From Actinomadura sp. DC4 (GTDB lineage Bacteria > Actinomycetota > Actinomycetes > Streptosporangiales > Streptosporangiaceae): a DNA stretch of 64,000 nt. This document shows, one piece after another, positions 41,501-53,500 of the stretch (positions are counted from its first letter, which is position 1; every line of letters begins with the position of its first letter). Under the pieces are notes generated by a model. The model saw nothing but the letters and a program-made list of their open reading frames with translations, was not told the DNA's origin and ran no database searches. Made by a program: the position numbers and the translations under genes. The stretch spans positions 1-64,000 of the forward strand of contig NZ_JAUEQY010000041.1 in assembly GCF_030406325.1 (NCBI RefSeq). The letters run 5' to 3'.

Positions 41501-44500
41501 GCTGAGGAGCGTGGCGCGCTGCGCGTACGGGTGCGGGACCGCACCCGGGACGTCGCGGAAGATCCGGGCGATGGTCGTGCCGCGCCGGGCGTTCCGCAGC
41601 CGGTCCAGCACCGAGGAGAGCGTGCGGAAGGCGTCCGCGCGGTTCTGCCAGCCGGTCTCCCCCTTCAGCGCGTTGATCGGATTGAGCACGATCTCGATGA
41701 TCGGCACGGTGCGACCGGCGTTGGGCCCGCTCCTCGCCTTGGCGTGGTCGATGACCAGGGAGTACTCCGGCGTCGTGATCAGCAGCGCGTTGGTCGGATC
41801 GTTCGGGTCCAGGCCGCCGAGCTCGAAGCCGGTCTCCAGCTCCATGCCGATCGCGCCGCCCCGTCCCCGGAGCACCTCGTTGAAGGCGATCTGGTAGGCG
41901 AGGTCGTTCGCGAGCCCCCTGATGTCCGACGGCCTGCCCTGCGGCAGTTCCCCCAGCGCCTGTTCGACCTCGGCCTGGTCGACGGGTCCTCCGGTCCACG
42001 CCGGGCCGAGGGATCGCAGCACCCCGTTGACCTCGCGCAGCAGATGGTCCGTGACCTGGACCCGCGTCCGCTGAGCGGCCTGCGGCGCGGCGGGCTGCGG
42101 GTTCGGCAGGCCCAGGTTCGTACGGATCTCGTCGTTGAGCTGCTCGACGTCGCGCACGGCGCGGAACATCTGATCGATCCGCCGCTGCGCGCGAAGGTGG
42201 TCGGGCACGGTCGGGAAGGCGTTCTGCGCGCGGCCCTGACGGAACGCGGTGACGAAGCCGTCGAGCCGGGTGCGGCGGTCCGGGACGGCGTTCGTGGTGT
42301 TGTTCTGCTGGAGGCCGTTGAAGTCGGTGATGGCGGCCATGAGACGTCGTTCCGTCAGCTGGATCCGGGCCCGGAACAGGCGATCGGCGTCGGCGACCGA
42401 GATCGGCCGCACCGGACGAAGCGACTCCCACGCGACCCGCGGGGCGTCGGCGCCGACCGGCCGGGCGCCGCGGAAGTGGCCGGGCGTACGGATGAAGTTG
42501 ATCCGTGCCGGGCCGTCCGGGCCCAGCGTGGTCACGTACCGGTCCTGGATCAGGGTCAGCGGCAGGCCGAGCTCGTACGCGGCCAGGTGCGCGACCAGGT
42601 CGCCCGCCTCGTTGTTCCAGGTGTCCATGGTCCTGATCTGGTCCACCAGGGCTTGCTGCTGGACCGCGACCGGCCGGCCGTCTTGCACGTGGAAGAAGTC
42701 GGCGTACCGCGACGGGAGGCCGTGGTTCGCCACCGTGAGGTCGGCCTGCAGCCGATTCGCCAGCCAGGTCCGCAGGACCTGTACGGCCGCGCGGTCGCCG
42801 AGCCCGGGCTTCAGGGCGCTGATCTGCCGGATGAGGTACGGACCGGCGATCGCGATGAGGCTGTGGTAGAAGCAGTTGTTGTCCAGCGGGACCTCGATGG
42901 GCTCCAGCCCCCTGCGCTGGAGCGCTGCGGCGAGCCGTGCCGGGTCGTAGCGCCGGGCCTCCTCCTCCATGGCCCGCCGGGCGTCCGCCTCGACCGTGCT
43001 CGACTGCGTGCCGGTCGGTTTGGTCTGCTGCTTCGGCCGGGCGATGACGAAGGTGTGTCGCCCGTCGTCGACGGTCCGCAGACCGGTCTGGTCCGGTGAG
43101 ATGAGGGGCGCGTCGCCGACCGTGCGCCGGTAACGCCCGTCGGGCAGCACCATCGCGGCGCCCGTGTGCGTGGGACCGGTGTGGTAGATCATCGTGCCCG
43201 GCGGCAGCGACGCGGGCAGCGAGGTCGTGAGCTCCACGTTGCGGCCGGTGACGCCGGCCAGGAGCGACCGCACCGTCTCCGCCGTGTCGCCCATCACGGT
43301 CACCTCGGTCAGGAACCGCTCGGCCCGCTCCAGATCGCTCTTGAGGACGTCCGCGGCCGTCACCTGGCCGGCCCGGCCACCACCGAGGAGCCAGGAGACC
43401 GGGGCGTACCGCGACAGCGCCCCCAGTTCCACCAGCCCGTCACGCCTCAGCCCGGGGCCGGAGACCCGGTGGTTGCCCTCTCCGTCGACGTACAGGTGCG
43501 GGTCGGCCGGCGCCGGAGTGTCCACCGTGGTCCGCCCGCCCGGCGACCAAACGCTCCCCTGCCGTCCGCCGTGCCCGCTCCCGGACGGGCCGCCGCCATG
43601 AGTGTCGCCGTCGCCGTGGGAGTCGCCGTCGCCGCGTCCGGACCCGGAGCCGAACGTGCCGGAGGTCCCCCGGCCGCCGTGGCCCCCCTTCTTCGGCCGG
43701 CCGATCACGAAGGTCTGAGCGCGGTCCTCGTTGAGGACCACGAGCGCATCCCGCTCGGACTCGACGTGGATGTTCTCGTCGCCGGGGACGAGAACGTGGT
43801 AGCCGCCAGGCGTCACCACGGCGGTGCCGGTACCGATGGGGCCGGAGAACCAGACCCAGGTGCCGACGGGCAGGCCGGCCGGGAGGTCGTCCGCGGTCGT
43901 CACGTCACGGTCGCCCCGCGCGCCGAAGACACGCGCCACGCGACGCGCCGTGTTCGGCTCCGTACCTCCCAGGAAACGGACCGCGCCGCTCAGGTCGTTT
44001 CGCGCGATGTCCGCGACGGTGGGGATCTGCTGCGGCGCCCCCTGCCTGAGCCAGGAGACCGCGGTGTAGTCCGACAGCGGGCCGCGCTGCGTCCAGCCCG
44101 GCAGCGTGAGCCCGGCCGGGCCCACGCGGTGCTGCCCGTGCTGCTCCTCGTACAGGTGCGGGCCTGGGGGCAGCGGGCCGCGCTGTGCCGTGGCCAGGCT
44201 GACGAGCCGTGGGGCCCGCTGGGTGGCGTCGTCCCTCTGGACGTCGTCCGCGGCCACCGCGTGTTCGAACGCGAGCGTGGACCGGGTCAGGGCGGGTCGT
44301 GCGCGCCGGAACGCCGCGGACGGGTCCTGTCGCGGCGTGTCCTCGCCGAGCTGGTCCCCGACCTGGTCGATCGCCTCGTCGCGCAGTTGCCCGAATGTCC
44401 GCTCCGAGTGCGGGGAGTTCCGCAGCGCCGCCGGCGGGTTCAGCAGCATCCCGTCCGGCCCCAGGTCCAGCGTGTGGAGCTGCTCGGCGTCATACGGCGC

Positions 44501-47500
44501 GGCCACCGGCAGGCCGGACGGGGACTCGAACCACCGGGCCCGGCCGTTGTCGTTGACCACGATGAACCGGCCGCCCTCACCTTCGGCCTCGGCCGTGACG
44601 GCGAGGGAGACCGAGCCCGGTCCGGCGGTGAGGAGCGTCTGCTCGACCTCGGTGATGGCGTCGCTCACCGTGGCCTCCCGCCGCAGGCGGTACGCCCGCT
44701 CAACGCGCCGGCCCTCCGTGAGCGTCTCCAGGTCCGTGACGCGGTCCTCGGCCGCGCGTGCCGCCGCGTCGGTCCATCGTGCCCGGGCGGTGTCGCGCGC
44801 CTCCAGCGCGGCCCGCCGCAGGTCCTCAAGCAGGGTCCTGGCGTCGGCCACCTGCTGGTTGGCGTTGTTCAGCCGCCGGTCGAGCTCGGCGTTCCGGCGG
44901 GTGCGGACGTCGACCGCGACCGTGGTGTCCGCGGCGAGCGCGGTCTGCTCGTCCCCGATCCGCGTCACCTCCGCGGCCCAGTCGTCCCTGCCCTGCTGCG
45001 TCCGGGTGAACAGGTCCGGCAGCGCGGGGTGCACGGCCGCCAGGCGTCCGCGCCGCCGGGCGATCTCCGCGCTCACCGCCTGGTCGAAGGTCTGCTGCCG
45101 GGCCCAGGACCCGCGGTAGAACGAGCCCAGCTCGACCGGGGTCAGGGCGTGGTCGCTCGCGTCGCGCCGCAGCGCGTCCGACCAGAGCCCGGCGCCCGTC
45201 GCGTCGTCCATCGTCAGGACGGCGTCGTTGTAGGTCGCGGGGTCGAAGACGTAGATCCGGCCGCCCGGGTCGACCCAGCGCTGGACCAGCGACCCGTCCC
45301 GCCGCCGGATGTCCAGCCGTACGTGCGCGCCCAGTTCGTGCGCGACGTCGCGGGCGAGGTAGGTCGGGTCCAGGGACAGGAGCGCCACCTCCGGCGGCAG
45401 CGCCAGGGGGCCTTGGCGCGGGTTGCCCGTGCGAAGTCCGTGGAGCGCGTTGACCTCTCTGATCATCTCAGTGATCTCGTCGCCGAGGCTCTGGCTCAGC
45501 GTGCCGGGGACGTCCTCGGAGCCGTCCTGCAGGTAGGACCGGTAGCGAGCGAGGGAGCGCGGGGCCTCGACCGTCGGGTCGAACTGACGCATGGCGGTCA
45601 GGTCGGCGCGCATCGTCCGGGTGGCCCACCGCAGGACCGCCTGGTACTGCCGGGCCTCGGCGGCCCGCTCGTCGAAGTCGAGCCGCAGCGGCCGGTTACC
45701 GCCCGCCTGCTCCCTGATGTGGGTGACCAGCGTCTGCTGGACGTGGAAGGCGTCCACCTTCGCCCTCGCGGCGCCGGCCAGCAGGGGGGCGAGATCGAAG
45801 TCCGGCGCGGTGTTCAGCCGCCGCCACTCGGAACGGCGGACCCGGTCCCGCAGCGCGGCCTGGGCCTGGAACTCCTCCGTGGCCATCTGGGCGCGCAGCT
45901 CGTTGTACTGGGCCTCGAACATCTCCACGTACACGTCGCCGGTGAACGGGTCGCTGCGGACGGGCGCGCCCTTCTTCGAGGACTTCCACAGGATGTGGTG
46001 GCGGGTCTTCTGCGCCTCGATCCAGAACCGGCCGCGCATGCGGATCAGGAGCGTCGGGCCCAGCTCCTTGGCGTGCTGCTCACGGCGGTAGTTCTCGGTG
46101 CCGGAGCTGTTCTGGCCGGCGGCGGTCGTCCGGCTGCCCGAGTTGCCGAGCTCCCAGTTGTGGTCCGGACGGTTCGGCGGAGCGCCCTCCGGCGGCGTGG
46201 GCAGCGGGTTGATCTTGTCGTTGCCGGAAACCCCGTAGTCGGCGACGACCCGGGCCAGGTCGCTGCTGTTGTTCACGCTCGTGCCGCTCTGGTGCTTGAT
46301 GTAGCGGCCGGTGCCGGTCTGGCCCTCCTTCATCTCCCCGATGACCTGGGCGTCGAAGAAGTCGCCCTGCAGCCACATCGTCGCGCGCTCGCTGGAGTCG
46401 CCGGGGATGAACAGGTTGTCGGCCAGCTTGTACCGGTCGCCGCCGGTCGCCTCACGCACGTGGTTCGTCATGTGCGACCGCGACATCAGCACGGGCAACG
46501 ACAGGCTGGAGCGGGTGTTCTTGTCACCGGTACGGGCCCCGAGCGCCTTCTCGTACCAGCGCGGGCTGAAGAGCTTGTCCAGCAGCTTCTTGGCGACCGG
46601 CAGCGCGTCGTCGAGGATGGCGCCGCTGACGTAGGCGTTGCCCGGCAGCTTCGGCAGGGGAAGCAGGTCGCGCAGCGGGGCCGGGCCGCGCTGCTGCCCG
46701 GCCTCGGCGAGGTTGCGCGGCACCTGGAGGGTGATCGATCCCGGCACCGTGATCTCGGCCGTACGGCCGTGGCCGGTCCAGCGGCTGAACCCGGTCAGCA
46801 GCAGGTTGTTCAGCGCACGGCCGGGCATCTTGAGGCGCCGGACCTTGACCGTCAGCTCGCGGTCGAACCGCACCCGGTAGTGGCCGCTCCAGTCGTACGC
46901 CGTCTGCTCGGTGACCGCGTTCTCCCCGCGGTTCGTGCCCCGATGGTGCCCCTCGGAGACCTTCAGGTCGGCGCTGCCGCCGGCGTTGTCGCCGCCGGGC
47001 GCGAGCTTGGCGAACGTCGCGGCCTGCGAACCGTCGCGCGACTTGCTCTTGGACGTGCCGATGTACCCGTGCAGGTAGTTCTCCAGCCCGGTGTCCGGCT
47101 TGAAGTCGTGCACCTCCGGCGCGGACGTCAGCACGTCGGCGAGGTTGATCTCCACGACGTCGGACAGCAGCCACCCGACCGGGTTGACCAGGTAGATGGA
47201 GTAGCCGCCCTTGGCGAGCACCTCGTCCCACATCGCCTCTTCGCGGCCCCGGCCCAGGATCGCCTGCAGGGCGTCGACGCCGCCCTGCATCCGGCCGATC
47301 ACGTTGCCGTTGCCGTCCCAGATCTCCGCGCCGGCGGCCAGCATGCCCGGCGCCACCTGGTCGACCCTCTCCTTGACGATCTGGTACGTCGACCGGTAAC
47401 CGCGGTGCCTCAGCTCGTGGATGCCGGTGTGCCCGAGGATCCGGCCGTTCGGGTCGTTCCGGGTCAGGTACTCCGGCATCTCCATGTGCTCGTACCGGAC

Positions 47501-50500
47501 GCGCGGCTGCCCGAGTTTCTGCTTGAACGCGGTGTTGAACTGCGCGCGTACGTCCAGCGAGGCGATCGGCACGCCGCCCACCGTGTGCAGTTCGGCGAGG
47601 GTCGTGACGATCCCCGCGCGATCGAACGTGTTGCCGTCCGGCAGGTCGGGCACCTCGGTGTGCCAGCGCATCAGCGTCCGGGCCACCACGTCGCCGGTGA
47701 GGCGCCGGGTGCCCTCCCGCCACTCGGTGAGGATCTCCTCCAGCCGCTCGTCGGTGAGATCCGCCCGGTCCTCGGCGTAGTCGAGGATCTCCAGGGACAT
47801 CTCCGGGGGGAGATACAGCTCCTCCGGGTCGCGCAGCGTCTGCGTGAAGCCGGTGTTGAAGCCCTCGCGGGTCTCGCGGTTCAGCACCCGCGACGCGCCG
47901 GTCACGTGCATGCGCGCCAGCGTCCGCACGAGCCTGTCGCGGTCGGCCGTGACGTCGGCCGGCAGCGCGGGGACATCGTTGTGCCAGCGGGTGAGGATCT
48001 TGGCGGCGAGGTCGCCGCTCAACTTGAGCTCGCCCGTGCGCCACCGTTCCATGGCGTCCGCGAGCTGGGCGTCGGAGACGGGGAGGGTGCCGTCGCCGTA
48101 CCTCGTCAGGGCCTCCGGCTCGGGGAGCAGGTACACCATGGTCCGCGGATCCAGGTGCGCCACGTGGTCCCTGGGCGCGCCGCTCGGGACGAGTTTGGAG
48201 TGCTTCTCCTGATGGCCGTGGATGTTGTAGTAGACATCGGTCCGGTAGGAGTACACGCGGTTGAAGTCGAGCTGGATGAGTTCCTTTCCGCCGGTGCGCC
48301 CGCTGCCCTTGCTCCGGTTGTGCTGCCAATGGCGGTTGACGTCGACCTCGCCGGTGAGGTTGGCGTGGCCGACGACACCGCCGACGGCGATGTCCGCCTG
48401 GTCCCAGGTCCAGCCCAGGGAGCTGGTATCGGTGAGCCGGTTCTCCGCCAGCCACAACTTGATGATGCCCAGCACGAACTTGTCGCCGGTCGCCCCGGTG
48501 AACGTCGACCGCCCGAGCCTGCCGGAGATGTCGAGCGCGCCGAACGTGTCGCGGAGCAGCCCGGCGTCGAACAGCCGGTCGGTGGTGTAGCCCTCCATCG
48601 CCTCTTTCAGGTGCGCCCGCATCTCGATCGTGCTCGTGTGGGTGCTCACGTCCTGGTCGGCCGTGCCGGCGGGGCCGACCATGTCCTGGAGTGCCTGGGT
48701 GGCGGCGTCGCGGGCGCCCGTGGTGTCGAGGTAGTAGATGACGGCCTGGTCGAGTACGTCGGAGGGCGTGGGTTTCCTGGACGTCGGGCCGTCCTGGGTG
48801 CCGTTGCCGAGAGGCAGCAGGTACGCGAGGGCCTTCTGGTTCGTGACGTAGACCGTCTCCGGGTCACGCGTCCCCGGCCTGATCTTGCCCTGCCTGCCGG
48901 AGTGCTGGTACTCGATGTGGATCTCATAGTCGCTGGTCAGTTCGAACTCGTCCACGATGCCGGGATACTCCAGCAGCTCGGGACGGTTGTTGAGGAAGCT
49001 GACCGAGTCGCCGGCACCGACGGTCCGCTGGAACTCCAGGCCCGTCACGGCCGCCTTCAGGACCTGGTAGAGGACCTTGAACTTGACGCCCCACGCCAGC
49101 TTCCGCGCGTGGCTGACGGACATGCCCGCCGTGTCCATGCCCATCGCCAGGTTGACCGTGTGGTACTCATTCGTGCTCCGCAAGAACCTCGGCGGACGCC
49201 ACGTGTTCCTCTTCGCCTTGATCGTGATCTTCGCGGAGTCGACGTCGACGTCCGCCCCCAAACCACCCCGCCGTTTGCGGAGGGTGAAGGTCATGCCGTC
49301 CTGGTGGACCTGGTCGAAGTGGGAGTCCAGGCCCCGGCTCGAGACCATCTTCTCCACGAGCTCGAGGTTGTCCAGCTGGCTGTCGGTCTTGTTCCCGTGG
49401 CTGGACCAGGTCACCTCGCCGAACGGGTTCTCGTCGTCGGCCGGCAGGAACCCGCTCTCGCGCAGGTGGGCCTTGAGCTCCCGCTCGATCCGGGTCACGG
49501 TGCCGTCCGCCACCATGACCAGCCCCATGCCGACGCCCTTGCCCTCGGCGACGTACGCCGGGACCGGCTTGGTGGCCGGGTCGCCCGGCCGGCGCCCGGT
49601 GTCGCGGATCGCGCCCTCGGCGTACGGCTGCGGGCCGCCCTGCTCCGGCGGGTTCTTCAGCGCGCCCAGGTCGACCGGGAAGCCGTGCTCGTACGCGGTG
49701 GCCTCCGGCATGCGGACCAGCGCCTCGCCCGGGACCACCTTGGTCTGGCGCGGCGCGTTCCTCCGGCGGCTGCGGCGGACGCTCACCACGGCGTGGTGCT
49801 CGAAGCCGACGAGGTCTGCGGTGGTGTGGCTCGTGTTGCGCGGCACCAGGACGTTGAGGCCGACGCGGCCCGCCGAGATCCCGTCGACGTTCGAGGACGT
49901 GAAGCTGAGCGAGGTGCTGACGCCGAGGCCGAGGTCCTTCAGCCCAAGCGGGTTGGGCACGAGGTCGAACTCCAGGCTGAGCGGGGTCACCGCGCTGGAG
50001 TTGGTCACGTTGTGACCGCCGCTGCTGCCGTCGATCGCGGTGCGCACGTTCTCGATGTGCGCCGTGTCGCTGGTGGCGCCGACGCGGCGCGCCGTCAGCC
50101 GCCTGGAGTGCACCGCCACCGTCGCGACCGGCCGCCCGTACCTGTTGTGCAGTGTGATCCGGTAGCCGCGCGTGGTGTTGACCGCGTCGTCGAGATGGGC
50201 GCCGAGGTTCCACAGCTTCTGCAGGAGCTCCTCGCGGATCGAGCTGCCCATCGGCAGGGTGAGGCCCTGCCCCCGCAACGTCGTGACGACCTCGTCGAAC
50301 AGCTTGGGGATGTTCGTGAGGCCTGAGGCGAAGTGGAACGCCGGCAGCCTCGTGGTCTTCACCTGAAGGCCGGTCGCGGTGACCTGGTCCGGCGCCGGGT
50401 CGTCGAGGTAGTGGTCGGGGATCCACAGCAGCAGCTTCTCCGGGCTGTCGCCGTCGAGCCGGTGGACCGGTGTGTCGGCCCAGCTCTGGTTCGGATCCCT

Positions 50501-53500
50501 ACGGACCTTGAACGACCAGTTCGGGGTGTAGGAGACCAGGCTCGCGTCGGTCCGGTTGTCCTCGACGTGGCCGCCCTCGGCGTCGGCGATGTGCGAGGAG
50601 GACCGGTTGGACTGGTTGGCGGTGCCCGAGATCGACGCCCCGACCTTCACGACCTGCAGGATGTTCGGCGTCACGCCGATGCCGAAGGTCAGCGCCAGCG
50701 CGCCGCGCGTCGCCCCCGTCTGCCCGGACTGCGTCTGGACGTGCGCGCCGGTCGCGTAGGTCGCGTTGATGGTGTCCTTGGCGCCTTGCTCGCCCTCGAC
50801 CCTGGGCAGCTCCGAGGGCACGAGAGAGGAGCCGGCCGGGTTGTTCAGGATGTGCGGGTCGGTGGGGTCGAGCGTGATGAGCAGCTCGCCGTTGCCCAGC
50901 GGCACCTGGAACCCGTCCGTGCCGCCGTCGTCGCCGGTGCCCAGGAGGTACGGGTAGTTGGCGAGCAGCCGGTGGACGAGCAGGTTGATCTCGTCGTCGG
51001 AGTAGCGCACGCCGGACGCGTCCAGCTCGTGCCGGATCGCCCGGATGAGCTCCGGCTGCTGCGGCAGGCCGGCGCGCGGCACGCCGATGGAACGGATGGC
51101 CGGCTCGGGGGCGATCGGCATCGCCACCGGCTGCGTCTCCGACCCCGGGTCCGGGGGCCGGGGCACGTTCGGCGGACGGTTGTGCGGCCGCCGTCCGTTC
51201 TTATCGCCGGAGGACGAGCCGCTCGGCTTGGGGTTCGGCTCATCATCCTTGCCGCGCCCCTTCCTCCGCGACTTGCCGAGCAGCTCCATGAGGATCGGCT
51301 CGCCGCGCTTGTTCCCCGGTGAGAACACGCGGAACCAGTCACCCGAGTCGGACTCGGACTCGGACTCGGCCTTGCCGGCACGGCGGGACCGGATGTCGCC
51401 GGTCTCCGGGTCGAAGACCGCGTCGTACGGGGTGGCGAGCACCGGCTCGTCCAGCGCCCGCGACAGCGGCTCGGCCACGCTCGCGCCACCGGAGATCAGC
51501 AGGAGCGGCTGCTTGCCGGGCGCCCGCGCGGCGATGGTCGCCGCGAGCACGTCCACCGACATCTCCTGGCCGCCGGCCATGACCTTGCCGTTCTCGGCGG
51601 TGCCGATGACGAGGACGATCCCCTCGGGCACGGTCTCGGCCAGCTGCTCGATCGTCTCCGCGTCGAACGCCGGTCCCTCCTCCGGCGCGCCGGGCAGCCA
51701 GAGCGCCACCGTACGGCCCTCGAACATGCCCGTACGGGTCTTGGTCAGCAGCTCCTCGACCGCCATGCCGACCGGCGGGGACGGCGGCCGCTTGGCCGGC
51801 TCGTCGTCGAGGAGCAGGTCCTCCTCGTCCGTCTCCTCGTCGTCGTGCTCGTCGTGCACGTCATCGAACTCGTCGAACTCGTCGTCGGACCGGTACGGCG
51901 GCGGGCTCTCTTCCTCCTCCTCGTCCGCGACCTCGGACTCGTCGTCGGTCTTCTTCTCATCGGCGAACCGGACCCGCTTGACGGGCTTGTCCGCCGGCCG
52001 GGATCGCCGGGCCTCGATCTCGGCCTCGGTCTCGGCGAGCTCCCGTACGAGGTCCTCGCCCGCCACGCGGCCCGAGCGGGCGATCTCGGCGGCGACCAGC
52101 ATCCGCTTCTTCACCAGCGCGGCGGCGGTGGCCGGAGTGCTCGCCTTCCGGATGGCCGAGTCGGCCGCGGAGAAGAGTTCCTGGGTGCGCTCGGCGGACA
52201 TCAGGCCGAGCGTCACGCGGGCGCGGTTCGGGTCGTGGCGCGCCGCGTTCGCGAAACCGCCGATGAACCGGGACGAAGCGCCTGAGTCCTTCGACCGGGG
52301 CACGCCGAGGATGTCCGCCGCCAGGTCCTCGGCGGCCTGGTGGCCGGACCAGGCGACCTCCGCCGCCGTGACCAGCCACACCAGGGCGAGCTGACGTGCC
52401 TGCCCCTTCGTCGCGAGGAGGGAGGGGACGTTGCCGGTCAGATGCGTGACGATCGTCCGGGCCTCGTTGAGGACCTGCGCGTACTGCGCCTCGGAGTACT
52501 TCTTGAGGAGCAGGAGCGTCGAGGCGGTGACCTCGACGCGGTCCTTGTCGACGATGACGCGCGGGACCGGCCTGGCCGGCGGCTCGTCGAGGTCGTACAT
52601 CAGCTCGCGGGCGAGGTTCTCGCCGGCCTTCGCGCCGGAGCGGGCGATCTCGGCCGCCACCAGCACCCGGGCCCGATCCACACGGGAGACCTGACCGCCA
52701 CCGTCCCGCTCGGCCGCCACCCGGCCGGTCAGGTCACCGACGATCATCCTGGCCCGGCTCATGGCCTCTTCACGCTGCGGCCGGCGCAGCCCGGCCAGCG
52801 TCGTACGAGCGTCGAACAACGCGGGATCCGACGCCCGCTCGGCGTTGACGGCCGCGGGCGCGGCGGCGTCCCGGCGCGTCCGCGCGCTCTCGTCCAGATC
52901 CCGCACCAGCTCGCGCGCGAGCCTCTCGCCCGCCTCCCGCCCGGAGCCGGCGATCTCCGCGGCCACCAGCACCCGGGCCCGATCCACACGGGAGACCTGA
53001 CCGCCACCGTCCCGCTCGGCCGCCACCCGGCCGCTCAGGTCACCGACGATCGACTGGGCCTCGCCCATGACCTGCTGCCGCTCCGGCTCGCTGAGTTCGC
53101 CGAGAGTCGCACGGGCCCGGGCCAGGCTCTCGTCCACCTTCGGCTCGGCCGCGCGCGCGGGGCGCTTCTTCGACGCGGGTGCCTTCTCCGGCACCCGCTC
53201 CGTGTCCTCGCGAGCGCCCTTCCCCTTGCCCTCCCCGGAGACCGATTCGGGCGTCTTCAGCAGCGTGACAGTGCCGTCGGTGTTCCGCACCTGGAGGAGT
53301 CCATCGGCGACCGGCGTCCCGGTGGTGCCCTCGCTGGACGCGTCGTCCAGGTCGGCGAGGGTGACCGGCCGCTTGGGCGTCGTGTCCACGGGGCGGGCCT
53401 TGACCCGCCGAACCCGCTCGCCGCCGAGCTTGGCCCGCGCCGCCCAGGCCTTCTCGCGCAGCTCGTTGCTCACGACCGGGATCCGCGTGCCCTTGCCGTC

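Noticed and set aside
43166-50326. Open frame of 2386 codons antisense to the giant gene
   Set aside because: The antisense product is Arg/Asp/Val/Gly-biased shadow sequence without domains, while the minus-strand frame encodes clear motifs duplicated between the two units. Long antisense frames are expected at this GC content.
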